64,000 nucleotides of DNA from Dioscorea cayenensis subsp. rotundata (lineage: Eukaryota > Streptophyta > Magnoliopsida > Dioscoreales > Dioscoreaceae), in assembly GCF_009730915.1 (NCBI RefSeq), contig NC_052475.1, positions 26,783,016-26,847,015 of the forward strand, written 5' to 3'. Made by a program: the position numbers and the translations under genes. The stretch's first letter is position 1. The number at the start of each line of letters is the position of its first letter. The notes under the pieces were generated by a model that was not told where the DNA came from, did no database searches, and worked only from the letters and a program-made list of their open reading frames with translations. Of this stretch, positions 1-10,976 are shown in pieces.

Positions 1-976
1 CATATCCGTCTCATATCCTATCCCTGCTTCACCAAACGGGCCTCTTAATAACATGATTTATTTATTTATTTCATTTATTTATTTATTTATCAATTAATTA
101 ATTAATTAATCTATCTATTTATTTTATTTTTAGGATTAAGATTGTAATTAAAGTTTGTATGTTGTGGATTAAATGTTTTTAAAAATTATGTTGTAACTTG
201 TTGCTATGTCGTCATGCTGTAGAATTTGATAAGATTTTTATAAAATATTATTATATATATTATAAAATAAATATAGAATATTAAAATAGTATTATTATAA
301 TTTACTATTTTTATATTCCGGCACTTCTATGCAAATTAAATATTAAACATTATTGTCCAATGAAATTCAAACATAAAATGACACAAGACGTTTGGGATTG
401 TAGTAAGGAATCAGATACCATGTTTGGATATCCATCATAAGTTAACTCATTTTTGCAAAGGCAATGGCCTATCCCATAGACAAAGTAATGGCTATACCCC
501 CATACCCCCAGACAAAATATCACCAATACCTTGTAAGGGGTAATGGTCTGCCCGTCTTAGGCAAAAATAATTGACATACCTTTATAATTCCCAGACAAAA
601 ATATCATCAATCACCCTCTTTCTTTTCTATTATAATAACTTAAAATAAATAATAATATTATGAATATTTATAATAAAATAATTTAAAATATTATAAATTT
701 ACTCTAGTTAATTAATAATGATTAAATAAAGTAAATATTTAAGTTAAATGTTCAATTTAAAAATTTAATTATAGCAATTAAAAATAATAATCATATTAGA
801 ATATTTTTACAAATAAAAATTATGTAGTTAATATATATTAATTAAATAATGAATTATTAAAATCGATATATTTATTTTAAATATTTAATTATAATAATAA
901 AAATCAATAATGATTTTTAGAATAGTTTATAAACAGAAATGTACTTTTTTTATAAAAGTTACTATACATAATTCAC

Positions 977-1006
<30 letters not shown>
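1..1006. other. AT-rich flank, no gene seen
   Basis: The stretch is very AT-rich, with TTTA/TTAA-type simple runs near 55-125 and 640-900. No convincing coding frame is present. The first 50 bases end in a CCAAACGGGCCT-like motif of the kind found at the ends of plant MITEs, so the window may open inside a transposon remnant. That is an inference from one motif only. It ends in a TA microsatellite (about 981-1010) next to the MULE insertion site. Confidence 0.5.

Positions 1007-1015
<9 letters not shown>
1007..1015. repeat. Left target-site duplication of the MULE
   Basis: ATATAAATA, identical to 10977-10985. It lies at the edge of a TA microsatellite, so one or two bases could be chance. 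Confidence 0.65.
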
Positions 1016-1016
<1 letters not shown>

Positions 1017-1075
1017 GGGAAAATTACTGCTCACCCATCGTTATTTTTCAAAACTTCCCCAAAAACCCCTTTCCT
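1016..1075. repeat. Left terminal inverted repeat of the MULE
   Basis: It begins GGGGAAAATTACTGCTCACC. It aligns with gaps to the reverse complement of the right end, sharing GAAAATT, CACCC, CGTTA and AAAAACCCC in the same order. Confidence 0.6.
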
Positions 1076-1486
1076 ACTTTTACACACCCCTGAGCCCACT
1101 TCCGTAAGTGCTTTAACTTCCCTTTTACCCCTCATCGCTCACTTGAAAACGTCCATGTCTAGAAATCCCCATTTTTGCCCCCGAAAATGGTGGAAAAAGC
1201 ACCAAATCACATCATGTCCCAACCTTTTCAGGGCTTTCCGCTTGGTTTTCGATAGACAATGCCTAGAGTTGGATCGCATCTGTTCTTCTCCCTCATTTCT
1301 CCTCATTTGGCTTTGCTCGACTTCGCCTACGCCGGCTTCGTATTTCGCTGAGTAATCTCTCGCCGCTATCATTTTCGACCATTCTGCATGTGTTTATTTT
1401 GGAGGGTTTTTGTGGTAACGATAGTTGTAAATTTGTTTCAGGGAACGAGTCTGGGTGAAGTTTATCATACCCAAAATATATAAATC

Positions 1487-2432
1487 GGTTTCGTCCAACG
1501 TAAAATGAAGTCGATTTCCATCCTGATTGGTCAAGTGCACTCCATCTTCAAACGAGTCGTAGATGCGATCTGTTGCTTTTGCACGATGTATGCATGTGCC
1601 ACTGTCGAATCATACTCGAAAAACGAAGTTCATTTCGCTGTAAAGTTCTTAGTCGTTTATGGTAGTTCTTCTCTTTATGGTTATCTAGTTGTATATTTTA
1701 AATACTCTGTTAACTCCCTTTTTGCTATTTTCTGTTTAAATATATTACATATTTGTTTAATATTTTGTCGCCTCCGCTTAAATTTGTTCCTTTACCCTGC
1801 TTAACTATTCATATTAACATGTAAATACTCAAAGTCTCTCGCAGAAAATATTGATCTTTTATGTTTGAACCGGCAGTACTTGCAAGCGTAATGCATGGCA
1901 GGTTGTAGATCGCACTGCGCATAAGAATTAATGACGACATTAATAGTCTATGCAGCGGTAGGTTCCCTCCAATGTAAAATGAAGTTGATTTCTATCGGAT
2001 TGTCAGTGCACTCCATCTTCAAAATGAGTCAGTAGTCGATCTTTGTTGTCAAGACAGCATTTATGTGCCATTGTCGAATCATAACGAAAAATGAGTTCAT
2101 TTCTTACGTAAAGTTCTTTTGTCATTTATGGTAGCTCTTCTCATTTACGGTTATCTAGTTGTATATTTTTAAATACGGTTTAACTCTTTGGTATTTCGCT
2201 TTAAATATATTACATATTTGTTTAGTAATTGTTGCCTCCATTTAAATTTGTCTTTCACCTGCTTAACTATTCATATTAACGCTAAATACTTAAAAAGTCT
2301 CTCGCTTAAAATATTGATATTTTTCGCTTGAACCGAAAATGCTCGTGGCAGCTGGCAATGCAGGTAGCAAGATGATCGCACTTCGTCGCATAAGAATTAA
2401 CGACGACATTAATTATCGCTAGACGGTAACAT
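1487..2432. repeat. Tandem duplication, two ~475-bp units in the MULE 5' region
   Basis: Unit 1 (about 1487-1960) and unit 2 (about 1961-2432) share long blocks, including GTGCACTCCATCTTCAAA, TGCCA.TGTCGAATCATA, GGTTATCTAGTTGTATATTT and CGACGACATTAAT, with scattered substitutions and small indels. A third, more diverged copy lies at 4046-4440. No gene is recognised in the repeat. Confidence 0.75.
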
Positions 2433-3654
2433 AAATATCCGAACTCCCGCTCGCAGCGATCAACAATCTAGGTCCACCGCTATGCCCTTTTTCTGGATAT
2501 GAAGCGTCAACCTCGCTAGTGGACTTCACAAAGATAAACGACAAGGAAGAACCACTGCCGTTTCTCATCCTCGCCCCTCGCCCTCCTCGCTCGCCTCCTC
2601 ATCCGCCTCTGCGTATGATATTTGCTCGGAGTCGACTGAAAAATCAAGATCAAAACGATCTCTAAAGGATGTCTCACGATCCTCCTCATCTTGAGAATCA
2701 ATCGCCGTAATCACGCAACACGTTAAACTATCTTTTTCGCCTGTCAAAATTCCCGCACAATCGCCTCGAATGCGCAGGATTCTCCAGGCTGGACTGCGCA
2801 AGCAATTAAGCTGGTATTTCGACTTGGGTAAGAAAAAGAAAGATTTCACTTATCATAAGTGATTGCGAGGATTCTCTAGAGGAGCGATCACGAAACATCC
2901 TTTAAGACGGAGTTGATATTCATCACTGGAGAATTGTTCTTACCCTTTAAGAACCTTTCAGTCAAGATACAAATATTACTTTCATGTTTAAGAACCATGA
3001 CACATTGATTAATAGACGTTTTTATGAATGTGTTTGTTTCACCTTTTTAAATGTGTTGCGTTCTACGTTGTGCAGGTTCAAGTTGATGAATGGTTTGCAT
3101 GCATGTTATGAAACTGAATCTTAATAGACGAACGAGTGGGTCGCCTCGCTGAGTGTCCCAAGGTCGAAGAAGACGTTGTAAATGTTGTAAATGTTTTACT
3201 TATGATATTTAATCAGATTCTCCATTGTAAACGTTTAAATTTTTTAAACAAACAAACTTATTTGAGTGTCAACTTGTGATAATCTGTGAGAATTTAAACG
3301 TAGACATAGTAAAACAATTTGAGAAACAAAAAACGGCATTGTAAACAAAACAAAAAGTTAAACAATAATCGATTTACTCTTTAAACATTGACAACGGTGT
3401 TTAAGCAAATACATGAAGATGTTTAAACAGTGACCCAGGAGGTACTCATCTTCGACGCGATGTCAGTGAAAGCATTCAATTTAAACAATAACATATATTT
3501 TAAAACAGTTAAATCACTATATTTAAATGGTTTACATATTATTTAAATGATATAGACATTATTTAAACAGTTAACCATTATTTTAAACACTATATGTATC
3601 GGGTTAAACATAAAAAGCTTGACGTTTAAACAGAGACTCATGATAAGGTGAGAA
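2433..3654. other. MULE non-coding spacer with TTTAAAC-rich array
   Basis: No recognised gene. 2560-2850 is CG-richer and open on the minus strand for 94 codons in an acidic low-complexity frame, but it resembles nothing I recognise. From about 3225 to 3635 the spacer consists largely of spaced TTTAAAC/TTAAACA motifs. The same texture recurs in the other spacers of this element (5700-5860, 6460-6690, 7600-7770, 9070-9260, 10130-10300). Confidence 0.5.
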
Positions 3655-4440
3655 CTTTCCTCCGAGCGATGACAATATGGCTTCCTCGCGACAATGACAT
3701 ATATTTCTTTTTGCCCTTGGGATGGAGGGAAAAATACCGCCCAATCGCATCACGTCTAGTCCGACCTCATGCATACTCACCGTGCACCTTTTCGTCTGAT
3801 TTTCTCATTGCTGTTTCTCATATCTTCTTCTTCTTCTTTTGTTCTTCTTTTCGCTTTGGTTTTGTACGATTTGCCTTTTCATCCAATATATTATGGAGAG
3901 TTTTTGTGGTATTGCTAGATACAACGGGAGGGAAGAGTGCTAATGTTCACCGGCCGCACTTCTTGGGAGTTGCGTAAGCTAAGATATGCGAGCGATGGGG
4001 ACTCAAGTTTCCCTTGTCGTGTGAAGTTTATCACATCCCGATGGGTATAAAACCGTCTTGTCCAATAGAAAATGAGATGCTGACTTCCAGATGGATAGTG
4101 TCACGTGCACTCCATCTTCAAAATCGTACTGTAGTTGATCTGTTGTCGAGACAGCATGTGTGCCATTGTCGAATCATAATGAAAACGAGTTTTTCTCGTT
4201 AGAAGTTCCTTCTCTTTTATTTCGATCCAACAGAGTAGGTTCATTGTTGTTTAAGTATGTCAATACATCGGTTAAAAATCTTGTACTATTCGCTTTAAGT
4301 TAATTGTTCCTTGTTTAACTATTAATTTTAACGTTTAAATATTTACTTTATCACTTAAACATTTTATTTTCTACTTAAAATATTGATATTTTCATTTAAC
4401 TGAAGTGCTGGCATGAATTCAGATTCTGCGAGCGCTCTGC
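3655..4440. repeat. Diverged copy of the MULE left-end region (1140-1900)
   Basis: The blocks appear in the same order as at the left end: a TTTTTGCCC..GGAAAAA..CAATCGCATCA block, a GGAG.GTTTTTGTGGTA block, GTTTATCA..CC, and then GTGCACTCCATCTTCAAAA and TGTCGAATCATAATGAAAA. The element's 5' end has therefore been copied inside itself, immediately upstream of the transposase. Confidence 0.65.
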
Positions 4441-4529
4441 TCAACCCCATGGCGACTCCGGACGCGTGATGTCTTCCTTCCTCGCCAAATCATTCCGGGT
4501 CGTCGTCGTTGGATATCGGACAACGTTTT

Positions 4530-6420
4530 GACTGGTGTTGAACATTTCGACCCACGCACTCAAATTTTCGCAATCAAGTCTGAATTTTGACTTCAAATTC
4601 ATAAAGAAACTACTATCGGGTGATCGTGGAATCTACTGCCGATGGTTGTCATCACGCCTTCACGCATCAAAAAGAGTATAATAAAAATACTTTCGTAATC
4701 AAGACAATCAACCTCGCCACACACTCGCGATGGTGGAATAGGTTCGACTCACACCCGAAAAGCGTCCAAAACGGTAAGCGTCACGAGTGATTCAAAAGCT
4801 CAAGGACCGGCCCTCAGACAAGGCCATCGACATTCGAAGGACATGTCAGTGAGAACATGGTGTCCACATACCACTACAGGTGCTTGGTTGGGAAAAGAGC
4901 ACGCCTGAGTGGTCCTCGACTCATAGATGATATCTCCAGTCACGACTTGTTGCTTTGGTATGTGGATAAGGTGGTCGAGACAAACCCCTGCAGTCTGCCA
5001 TCATGGAAAGAGACGCGATCGCTTTTTAAACGCTGCATTCTTTTTCTTTCATCGCATGGTATTATGGGATTCAAGAGGGCTTGCAGGCCGCTGCTGTTTC
5101 TCGATGGTACCCACCTCCTTGAAAGTATCGCACCCTCAGGCGCCCACAGCGAAAGATGGAAACAATGGTTTTTCCACGCTCGCCTCTTGGTATAGTCGAC
5201 AACGAGACCCGACGCTAATTGGACTTGGTTCATATCCAAGTTAGGCGATGCATTATACGAAGAAGGAGATTATAATGAGATAATTACCTTTGTGTCGGAC
5301 AGGTCCAAGGGCCTTGTGAACGCAATTGCGAGAGTCTTCCCTTCTTCGCCACATGCATACTATCTTCGACATTTGGAGGCCAATTTCATGAAGACCAATG
5401 TCAGACTTGGGAAGGCATTGAGGGAGGAGTGCTGGTCTATATGCTTTCGCATTGCGTGGGCATCCACGGCTAAAGAATTCGATGATACCGTCAATGAACT
5501 GCAGGCCACATCACCCGAAGCCCATCACTGGTTGATTAATAAATCGGATATGGCACATTGGTCGAATTATATGTTCAGAGGTGATCGCTGGGGTGAGATG
5601 TATTCAAATGTCGCGGAGTCGTTCAATGCTTGGATCAAAGAAGCTCGTCATTTACCGGTGACGAAAATGGTCGACTCCATAAGGTATGTGAATGTTGATT
5701 TACACGTAACATTTAGTTTTAACCTTTAACATTTTCCATATTTGTTTAATTACAATTTTCTGCATTTAAATATTAATTCAATCGTTTAAATATTTACCTT
5801 AATGTTTAAAAACGTTTACCAATTACTTAACCATCACTGTCTTTGTTTAACATTATTTGCCAAGTTCAAGTTGATGCGCATGTTATGTAACCGCCGTGAG
5901 CAAGCGAACAAATGGGAGACCTACTTATGGCCAGACATACATTCGAAGGTAGAGATAATTGTAGAGGATAGCCGAAATCTTCGTGTTGGTCGTTGTGTCG
6001 ATGATCGTTACGAAGTGATCGACCAGTACAGCAACTCTGTAGATCTTGCCATCAGAACTTGTTCACGTCGAGGTAGGCAAGTTTATGGTTTCCTGTAGAA
6101 CACGCTTTCTGCGCTGCAATAATGCAGACAGATACCAACATTCATCGATTTATTAGCGGGTACTTCACCATCGACAATTATAAACTGGCATATAAGGAAG
6201 CTATATTCTCCCATACCCGACGACGATGAAAGCCTTCGAGACGGAAATCGTGAGCTTCGCTTACACCGCACTGTGACGAGAAGACAGCCCCAGGCGTCCT
6301 AGACGAAAGAGGATCGAGTCGCATAGCGTTTGATGTCCGCGAGTTACATTGCAGCCGCTGCCATGGATCCGTTCACAATCGTAGATCGTGCAATGAAACT
6401 GTCGCCGACTAGGCATTGTA
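4530..6420 (+). pseudogene. MULE transposase (MuDR family), frame-broken
   Basis: The gene encoded the DDE transposase that cuts and inserts Mutator-like DNA. Pieces are in the family order. A MuDR N-terminal-like segment lies at about 4540-4740 (EFDFKFIKK). LLWYVDKVVETNPCSL precedes the MULE core, which starts around CRPLLFLDGTHL (about 5085-5115). A TAKDGNNGF piece follows, then the longest intact frame, 5292-5729 (VSDRSKGLVNAIARVFPSS... YSNVAESFNAWIKEAR). Candidate catalytic residues are Asp at 5103-5105, Asp at 5298-5300 and Glu at 5616-5618. After a spacer or intron at 5684-5870, the frame resumes with LMRMLCNRREQANKW. A degraded SWIM zinc-finger region follows near 6060-6150. At least three frame changes are needed to read through, so it is inactive. 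Confidence 0.85.
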
Positions 6421-6459
6421 AATAAACCGACTTCTAAAGAGAAACATTGTGTACTAATG

Positions 6460-6845
6460 GACAACTTTCCATATTTAAACTCTTACTCTTTACAATGAAT
6501 GCATTTATTTAAACAGAGACAGTGTTATTTTAAACGGATACACTGTAATTTTAAATATTTCAAACTGATGTTTAAACGGTATACGGTATATTTAAACAAT
6601 GAAACTGAAATTTAGACAATGAGAAAGTAAATTAAACAATGAAATGAAACTGAATGGAATTTAACCTGCTTTACAATTGAAAACAAACAAAATTTACATT
6701 GAGATATACAAGTCATGTTCTTTGAAAACAAAAACAATGAATTGAATTTGTCCAATATTTACATTCGAAAACAAAATTGACATTGAGATATACAAGACAT
6801 GTTCTTCAAAAACAAAATTAACCCGCTTGTGACGATCCCCCTTTC
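6460..6845. other. TTTAAAC-rich spacer between convergent MULE genes
   Basis: Non-coding. It contains repeated TTTAAAC-type motifs, and the sentence TTGACATTGAGATATACAAG(T/A)CATGTTCTT occurs twice (about 6695-6725 and 6776-6806), a ~80-bp tandem duplication. It separates the transposase 3' end from the ULP1-like gene 3' end. Confidence 0.5.
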
Positions 6846-9800
6846 TCATGGACGCCGCTGCCCTCCCCTCCTTAAGTATCGCGGGTAACATACCTTAACT
6901 GCGAGGGAACGGCACTGTCTGCGGTAGCCGTAACTTCTCACCCCAAAGTAATTGCTCGATAAACCGCATAACATAGGCAGACGTAATCGACGTCCTTGTT
7001 TTTTAGTGGGGTTTCCATGTCGTCGACGTGTGGGTACTTTTGCCGTCGCCAACTCGCTGAACTCCATATCGACACAATTGTCGAATAGATTCCTTGCCGA
7101 GATATGCAAGTTGAGATTAGAATACCCGATTAAATACCAAAACACTATTAATCGGGCATAATTAAAGAACTTACCATGTCCAACGCGTCTTTATCGTACC
7201 CTGGACATGAAGAATAATGCCTGTATTCTTGTTTATCATTGTCGAGGACGACGACATGGAAGTGGTCATTCATGATTATCGGGAGGATGACAATTTGAAC
7301 TTCACTGCAGTTAGCGTGACAAAGATCCCCGACCATAGCCATAATTGTGTCATGCGCATCGTCACCCGCTTTGACATAAAACAGTCAAGCGAGTCTGGGT
7401 GATCAGAGGCAGCGCTTGTATAGGATAAGGCTCTTTGCTCGCTGACTTTTTGTATTATGCATACGAAAGCGTCCCATCACATCATCTGTGACCATCTCCT
7501 TCCCCTCAAGCAGCGTGTATAATTTGTCCCGTGTGGTGCTGACAGCGTCATTCTTCCACACGACAGTGCTGAGGTTAAACGATAACAGATATAATAAGAC
7601 CATATTGTAAATATTTAAATGATATTATCAATTGTTAAATGATACTATATATATAATTAAACGTTACGTAGACAAATTAAATTATAATAGAAAAACATTA
7701 AACACTATTAGAAAAACGTTAAACACTATTATAAAAACTTTAAACACTATCATAAAAACTTTAAACTTACCCGTCCATAGAGCAGTTGAGGAAGATCCTC
7801 ATCAACTTCTGCTCGTATTTGTTAAGACGAGACAGGCCAACCCATTTTTTCTTCTTCGGAATAAAAGCTTTTCGAGCCGTCTGGTCCCATTGTTGATTGG
7901 CCTTGATCATCTCTCTCGTTGCTCGGTCGGGGTCTTCATGGGGCACTGCCGTTGAGCCTTCACGGTGTTCAGCACCAGTAGCATCTTCCTTCGATGCGGG
8001 GACGACGGCGACAGCATCAACTGCAAACACATCTTTACATGGTTGTTCTAGTTGTGGGATTGTGCCTGGCTTCGATGCGGGGACGACGGCGACAGCATCA
8101 ACCGCAGACACATCCTTACATGGTTCTTGTTGTGGTGGGATTGTGTCCTGCTTCGATGCGGTACTGTCGGCCACGACCACGGCCACGGCAACAGATTCAA
8201 CGATCTTCTCAACCGTGGCCACGGCAACAGCATCATTGGGAGACACACCCTTAGCTTGTTCTTGTTCTTCAGGGATTGTGTCCATCTTTGATGCCGCAAT
8301 CTTGGCAGCCGGTTCCACCGAGTCGGGGATTTCGTTAAGAAGAGAGTTAATGACCTTCTCAAAAGCAGCAACGGCCACATCATCTACGATATCCTCCACC
8401 GTCATGGCCATGTCATCAACGGCGACAGACTCAGTAACAACATCAGCCGCCGATGGTGTTGCTATTGTTTCATCGTCAGCCGGCGGTGGAGACAGAGACA
8501 GTATTGTTCTTCTCTTTTTTGCAAGTCTCTTCGAATGTGGCCATCTTGGAATGGCCCTCCCGATGATGTCGTCGTCGTCAAATTCCGACGCCTCGTTCAT
8601 CCCTGGTGCTTCAGTTCTTTGGAGGGATGGCGCAGTCGATTGTGAACGTCCTTCCAGTGCCTCAACATGAGCGACAAGTCGAGGAAATTCGGTCATCAAT
8701 ATTTTGCACGCCTGCATAAGAGTTGCAGTGATATCTTCGCCTAATGTCGCCAGTGGGATGCTGCACCGCTGTGAGGGGCCGCCATGGTTGAGGGCTGCCA
8801 TAATCGGGGACCGCTCGTTGTCGTGGTGGGGGTTGCTGCAATCGCGGGGTAGGGAGAGGCTTCTCGGCTCGAGGGAATGCGTGCGGCGTGGTATGCTCTG
8901 GAAGTAGGAGAACGGCGTCGAGCGCCAGCACGATGGAGGCCGCCCTCTCATCCCCGCCCTGAGCAAGTGGTTCCGGGAGCAATAGCATCCATCCGCTCGG
9001 TTGACTCTAATAAATATTTCTTCTTGAAGATTCAGCTGAACCACATTTCGAGAAACTAACATATGTAAACCAAAACAATTTCAGTAAATCATTCATTTTA
9101 AACTATAAAAACTATATTTAAACAGAGTGTTTATATATTTAAACGTTATAGAATATATATTTTAAACGGAGAACAAAATATTTAAACCAGTATGAATAAG
9201 TTTTATACGGTAAATACTAAAGTTAAACGCTAAATAATATGTTTAAACATTAAAGACTTATGTTAAACATCTGTCATGATTTATTACCTCTTTTCCATCG
9301 AGCGATGACAAGTCGGTTTTCTACCGTCGCTTGCTTCGGTAACTACTTTCACCGTAGCACGAGCATCCTTGGGATCTTGCCGAAGCGGACTTTCTTCCCC
9401 GCTACGTCACTCAGAAACCGGGACGTTAAGCGACCGAGCACCCCTTAATATATCCCGTGTTGGTCTACTTCCCGGTCATCTATCTTGCAGCTCGGCCGCT
9501 GTGGAATATTCTCCACAAGCCACTTGTGCGTCGCTGCGCCCTACGCTAGACGCCCCATGGCGGGTAGATCATGGACATAATCAACGATCCAGTTCGGAAC
9601 CGAGCATGATGTATTTGGGAAGAGGACTATACCCATGAGGTACACCATCAGGAGTTTGACAAAATTATCTTCTTCTCCCCTCTGTCGAACAAGTTGCACC
9701 AGAGTGCACTTGATGGAGTCTCTGTGTCTCTCGTAGGTTTTTTATAGATACCTCCCTTCGAACGTTGACCGGGTTTTCTTCTTCTGAAAGACGACTGCGT

Positions 9801-10053
9801 CGTCATCGCAACGCAGACCAAGAACGAGGGCCACATCTTGAGGTCTGAAACTCAGCAGGCTTTCCCCGATCCTGAATTTATTGGTGCGACCATCGTACCT
9901 TTGCAATAGAAAATCAAGAAAGGCTTTCTCTTGGTGTATAGCTTCCACTCGATGAACGCGCAAAACGATGTCCTTCGAATAATCTCCCAGGTTTCGAGGG
10001 GTCATGTTATCTTTCAATTCGACTAAGGTCTCCACTACCGCGTCAAATAGCAT
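6846..10053 (-). pseudogene. ULP1-like (C48) protease gene of the MULE, frame-broken
   Basis: Read from 10053 downward. An N-terminal domain (10053-9742; FRIGESLLSFRPQDVALVLG) continues in shifted frames around 9660-9280 (FPNTSCSVPNWIVDYVHDL), resembling the plant domain found ahead of ULP1-like domains in such proteins. A long acidic/alanine-valine linker follows (open frame 9062-7767, 431 codons) with ~30-residue repeats around TIPQLEQPCKDVFAVDAVAV. Then come a TDDVMGRF segment (7603-7403), a papain-fold-like core (7342-7148; IIMNDHFHVVVLDNDKQEYR, His candidates near 7255-7265), and a C-terminal part near 6950-7040 (NKDVDYVCLCYAVYRAI). ULP1 proteases cleave SUMO-like modifiers; the role in MULEs is unknown. 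Introns or frameshifts separate the blocks. The Cys expected after Asp in the last motif appears to be Tyr. Confidence 0.75.
7767..9062 (-). CDS. Repeat-rich open frame, linker part of the MULE ULP1-like gene
   Basis: This is the longest uninterrupted frame in the element (431 codons). Its N-terminal ~90 residues are unremarkable. The middle is rich in Asp, Ala and Val, with imperfect repeats of a DTIP..EQ.CKDV.AVDAVAVVPASK unit (three or four copies at about residues 265-355). The C-terminus (TARKAFIPKKKKWVGLSRLN) is basic. There is no signal peptide or membrane segment. By position it is an internal exon of the ULP1-like protein rather than a gene of its own. The start at 9062 is only the first ATG in the frame. 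Confidence 0.5.
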   Translation of the reverse strand: MLVSRNVVQLNLQEEIFIRVNRADGCYCSRNHLLRAGMRGRPPSCWRSTPFSYFQSIPRRTHSLEPRSLSLPRDCSNPHHDNERSPIMAALNHGGPSQRCSIPLATLGEDITATLMQACKILMTEFPRLVAHVEALEGRSQSTAPSLQRTEAPGMNEASEFDDDDIIGRAIPRWPHSKRLAKKRRTILSLSPPPADDETIATPSAADVVTESVAVDDMAMTVEDIVDDVAVAAFEKVINSLLNEIPDSVEPAAKIAASKMDTIPEEQEQAKGVSPNDAVAVATVEKIVESVAVAVVVADSTASKQDTIPPQQEPCKDVSAVDAVAVVPASKPGTIPQLEQPCKDVFAVDAVAVVPASKEDATGAEHREGSTAVPHEDPDRATREMIKANQQWDQTARKAFIPKKKKWVGLSRLNKYEQKLMRIFLNCSMDG

Positions 10054-10884
10054 CGCCCATTAACTAGGGTTGACCGCCATAATCACAAGCTCTGCGACAA
10101 TAACAACACATTCAACAAGCGATGATTCACAAATGTTTAAGCGGAAATATAAGGTTTTAAACGGTAACCTCTCAGTTATTAAACAGAGATATCAAATATT
10201 AAACAGAGACACAATTTATTAAACAGAGACGAGAATACTTAAACAGAGACAACAAAATTTAAACTGTAACATCTCATTTCTTAAACGTGAACTCATTTGT
10301 AAAATTGCAACCATATCAAACGAAAGGGGAAATGTACATTATAAATATTACACAAATCATAACAATCGAAAAAACTATTTCGATAGTGTATACTGATGTA
10401 AAATGCAAAACAAAACAAAAACCCTAGCCGAGAAATCTCCTCGCAGACTTCAATATCTTCCAACAAAAAGAGAGCACAAAAACAAAACCGAAAAAAATCT
10501 TTCTTTGTATGCAGCAGCTTAACATAAAATCATACTCAATAACTTAGATCGGAACTCGATGAAATGCCAACTAGTCTGCGGGGACTTCTCCTTCGAGATA
10601 CCGTGGAAAGGGAAAAGTCAGCAATTACGGAGGCTTCACGGTAGAGACAACTCGGAGACGACTTGAAATGGAAAAGTCGAAGACGCGAGTTGAGAAAAAG
10701 CAAGTAAACGGCTCCAATAAATTCGCTCTCGTTACCCTACGAAAAACCACCCCCACTTCCTCTCAAACTCGCCGAGATGGTGCGTAGCCCACGACTCCCC
10801 CATGCAAGGGTATTTTCATCCATAAAATTTGAAACTCACTCCGTTCACATCCGTTACATGCTTTGGGGGTTTGAAAAATATAGA
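10054..10884. other. MULE 3'-side spacer with TTAAACAGAGAC-type repeats
   Basis: At 10130-10300 the motif TTAAACAGAGAC is repeated several times at ~19-25 bp spacing. 10380-10760 is probably the promoter or 5' leader side of the minus-strand ULP1-like gene. No other gene is seen. Confidence 0.45.
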
Positions 10885-10976
10885 GTTTAAAAGGAGGGGG
10901 TTTTTAGAGATTGCAAAACTAACGGGGTGTTTTTGGCAATTTTACAAACTTAGAGGATTTTTTTGGCAATTTTCAC
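10885..10976. repeat. Right terminal inverted repeat of the MULE with duplicated tip
   Basis: Read on the minus strand, the tip GTGAAAATTGCC (10965-10976) is followed 30 bp inward by a second near-copy, GTAAAATTGCC (10935-10945). The left terminus aligns best to the inner copy, so the outermost ~30 bp look like a terminal duplication. Confidence 0.6.

Larger units (their letters stand above)
1016..10976. mobile_element. Mutator-like transposable element (Kaonashi-like MULE), decayed, ~9.96 kb
   Basis: The element is bounded by the 9-bp direct repeat ATATAAATA at 1007-1015 and 10977-10985, the target-duplication length typical of Mutator elements. The ends are imperfect inverted repeats: GGGGAAAATTACTGC on the left, GTGAAAATTGCC (reverse complement) on the right. 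Similarity continues inward through CACCC..CGTTA..TTTT..AAAAACCCC. It carries a broken MuDR/MULE transposase on the + strand and a broken ULP1-like protease gene on the - strand, converging near 6.4-6.9 kb. Both have several frame breaks, so the copy cannot make either protein as it stands. Host genes are absent. Because the flank is a TA repeat, the 9-bp repeat alone is weak evidence; together with the inverted ends and internal genes it is good. Confidence 0.85.

Noticed and set aside
2516-2849. Overlapping minus-strand frames rich in Arg and Glu
   Set aside because: Low-complexity CCTC-type DNA near the MULE left end; no domain recognised and no splice context.
7897-8670. 257-codon open frame on the + strand within the MULE
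   Set aside because: It is the mirror of the minus-strand repeat-rich ULP1-linker frame; the Thr/Ala/Ser repeats are the antisense of the real repeat.
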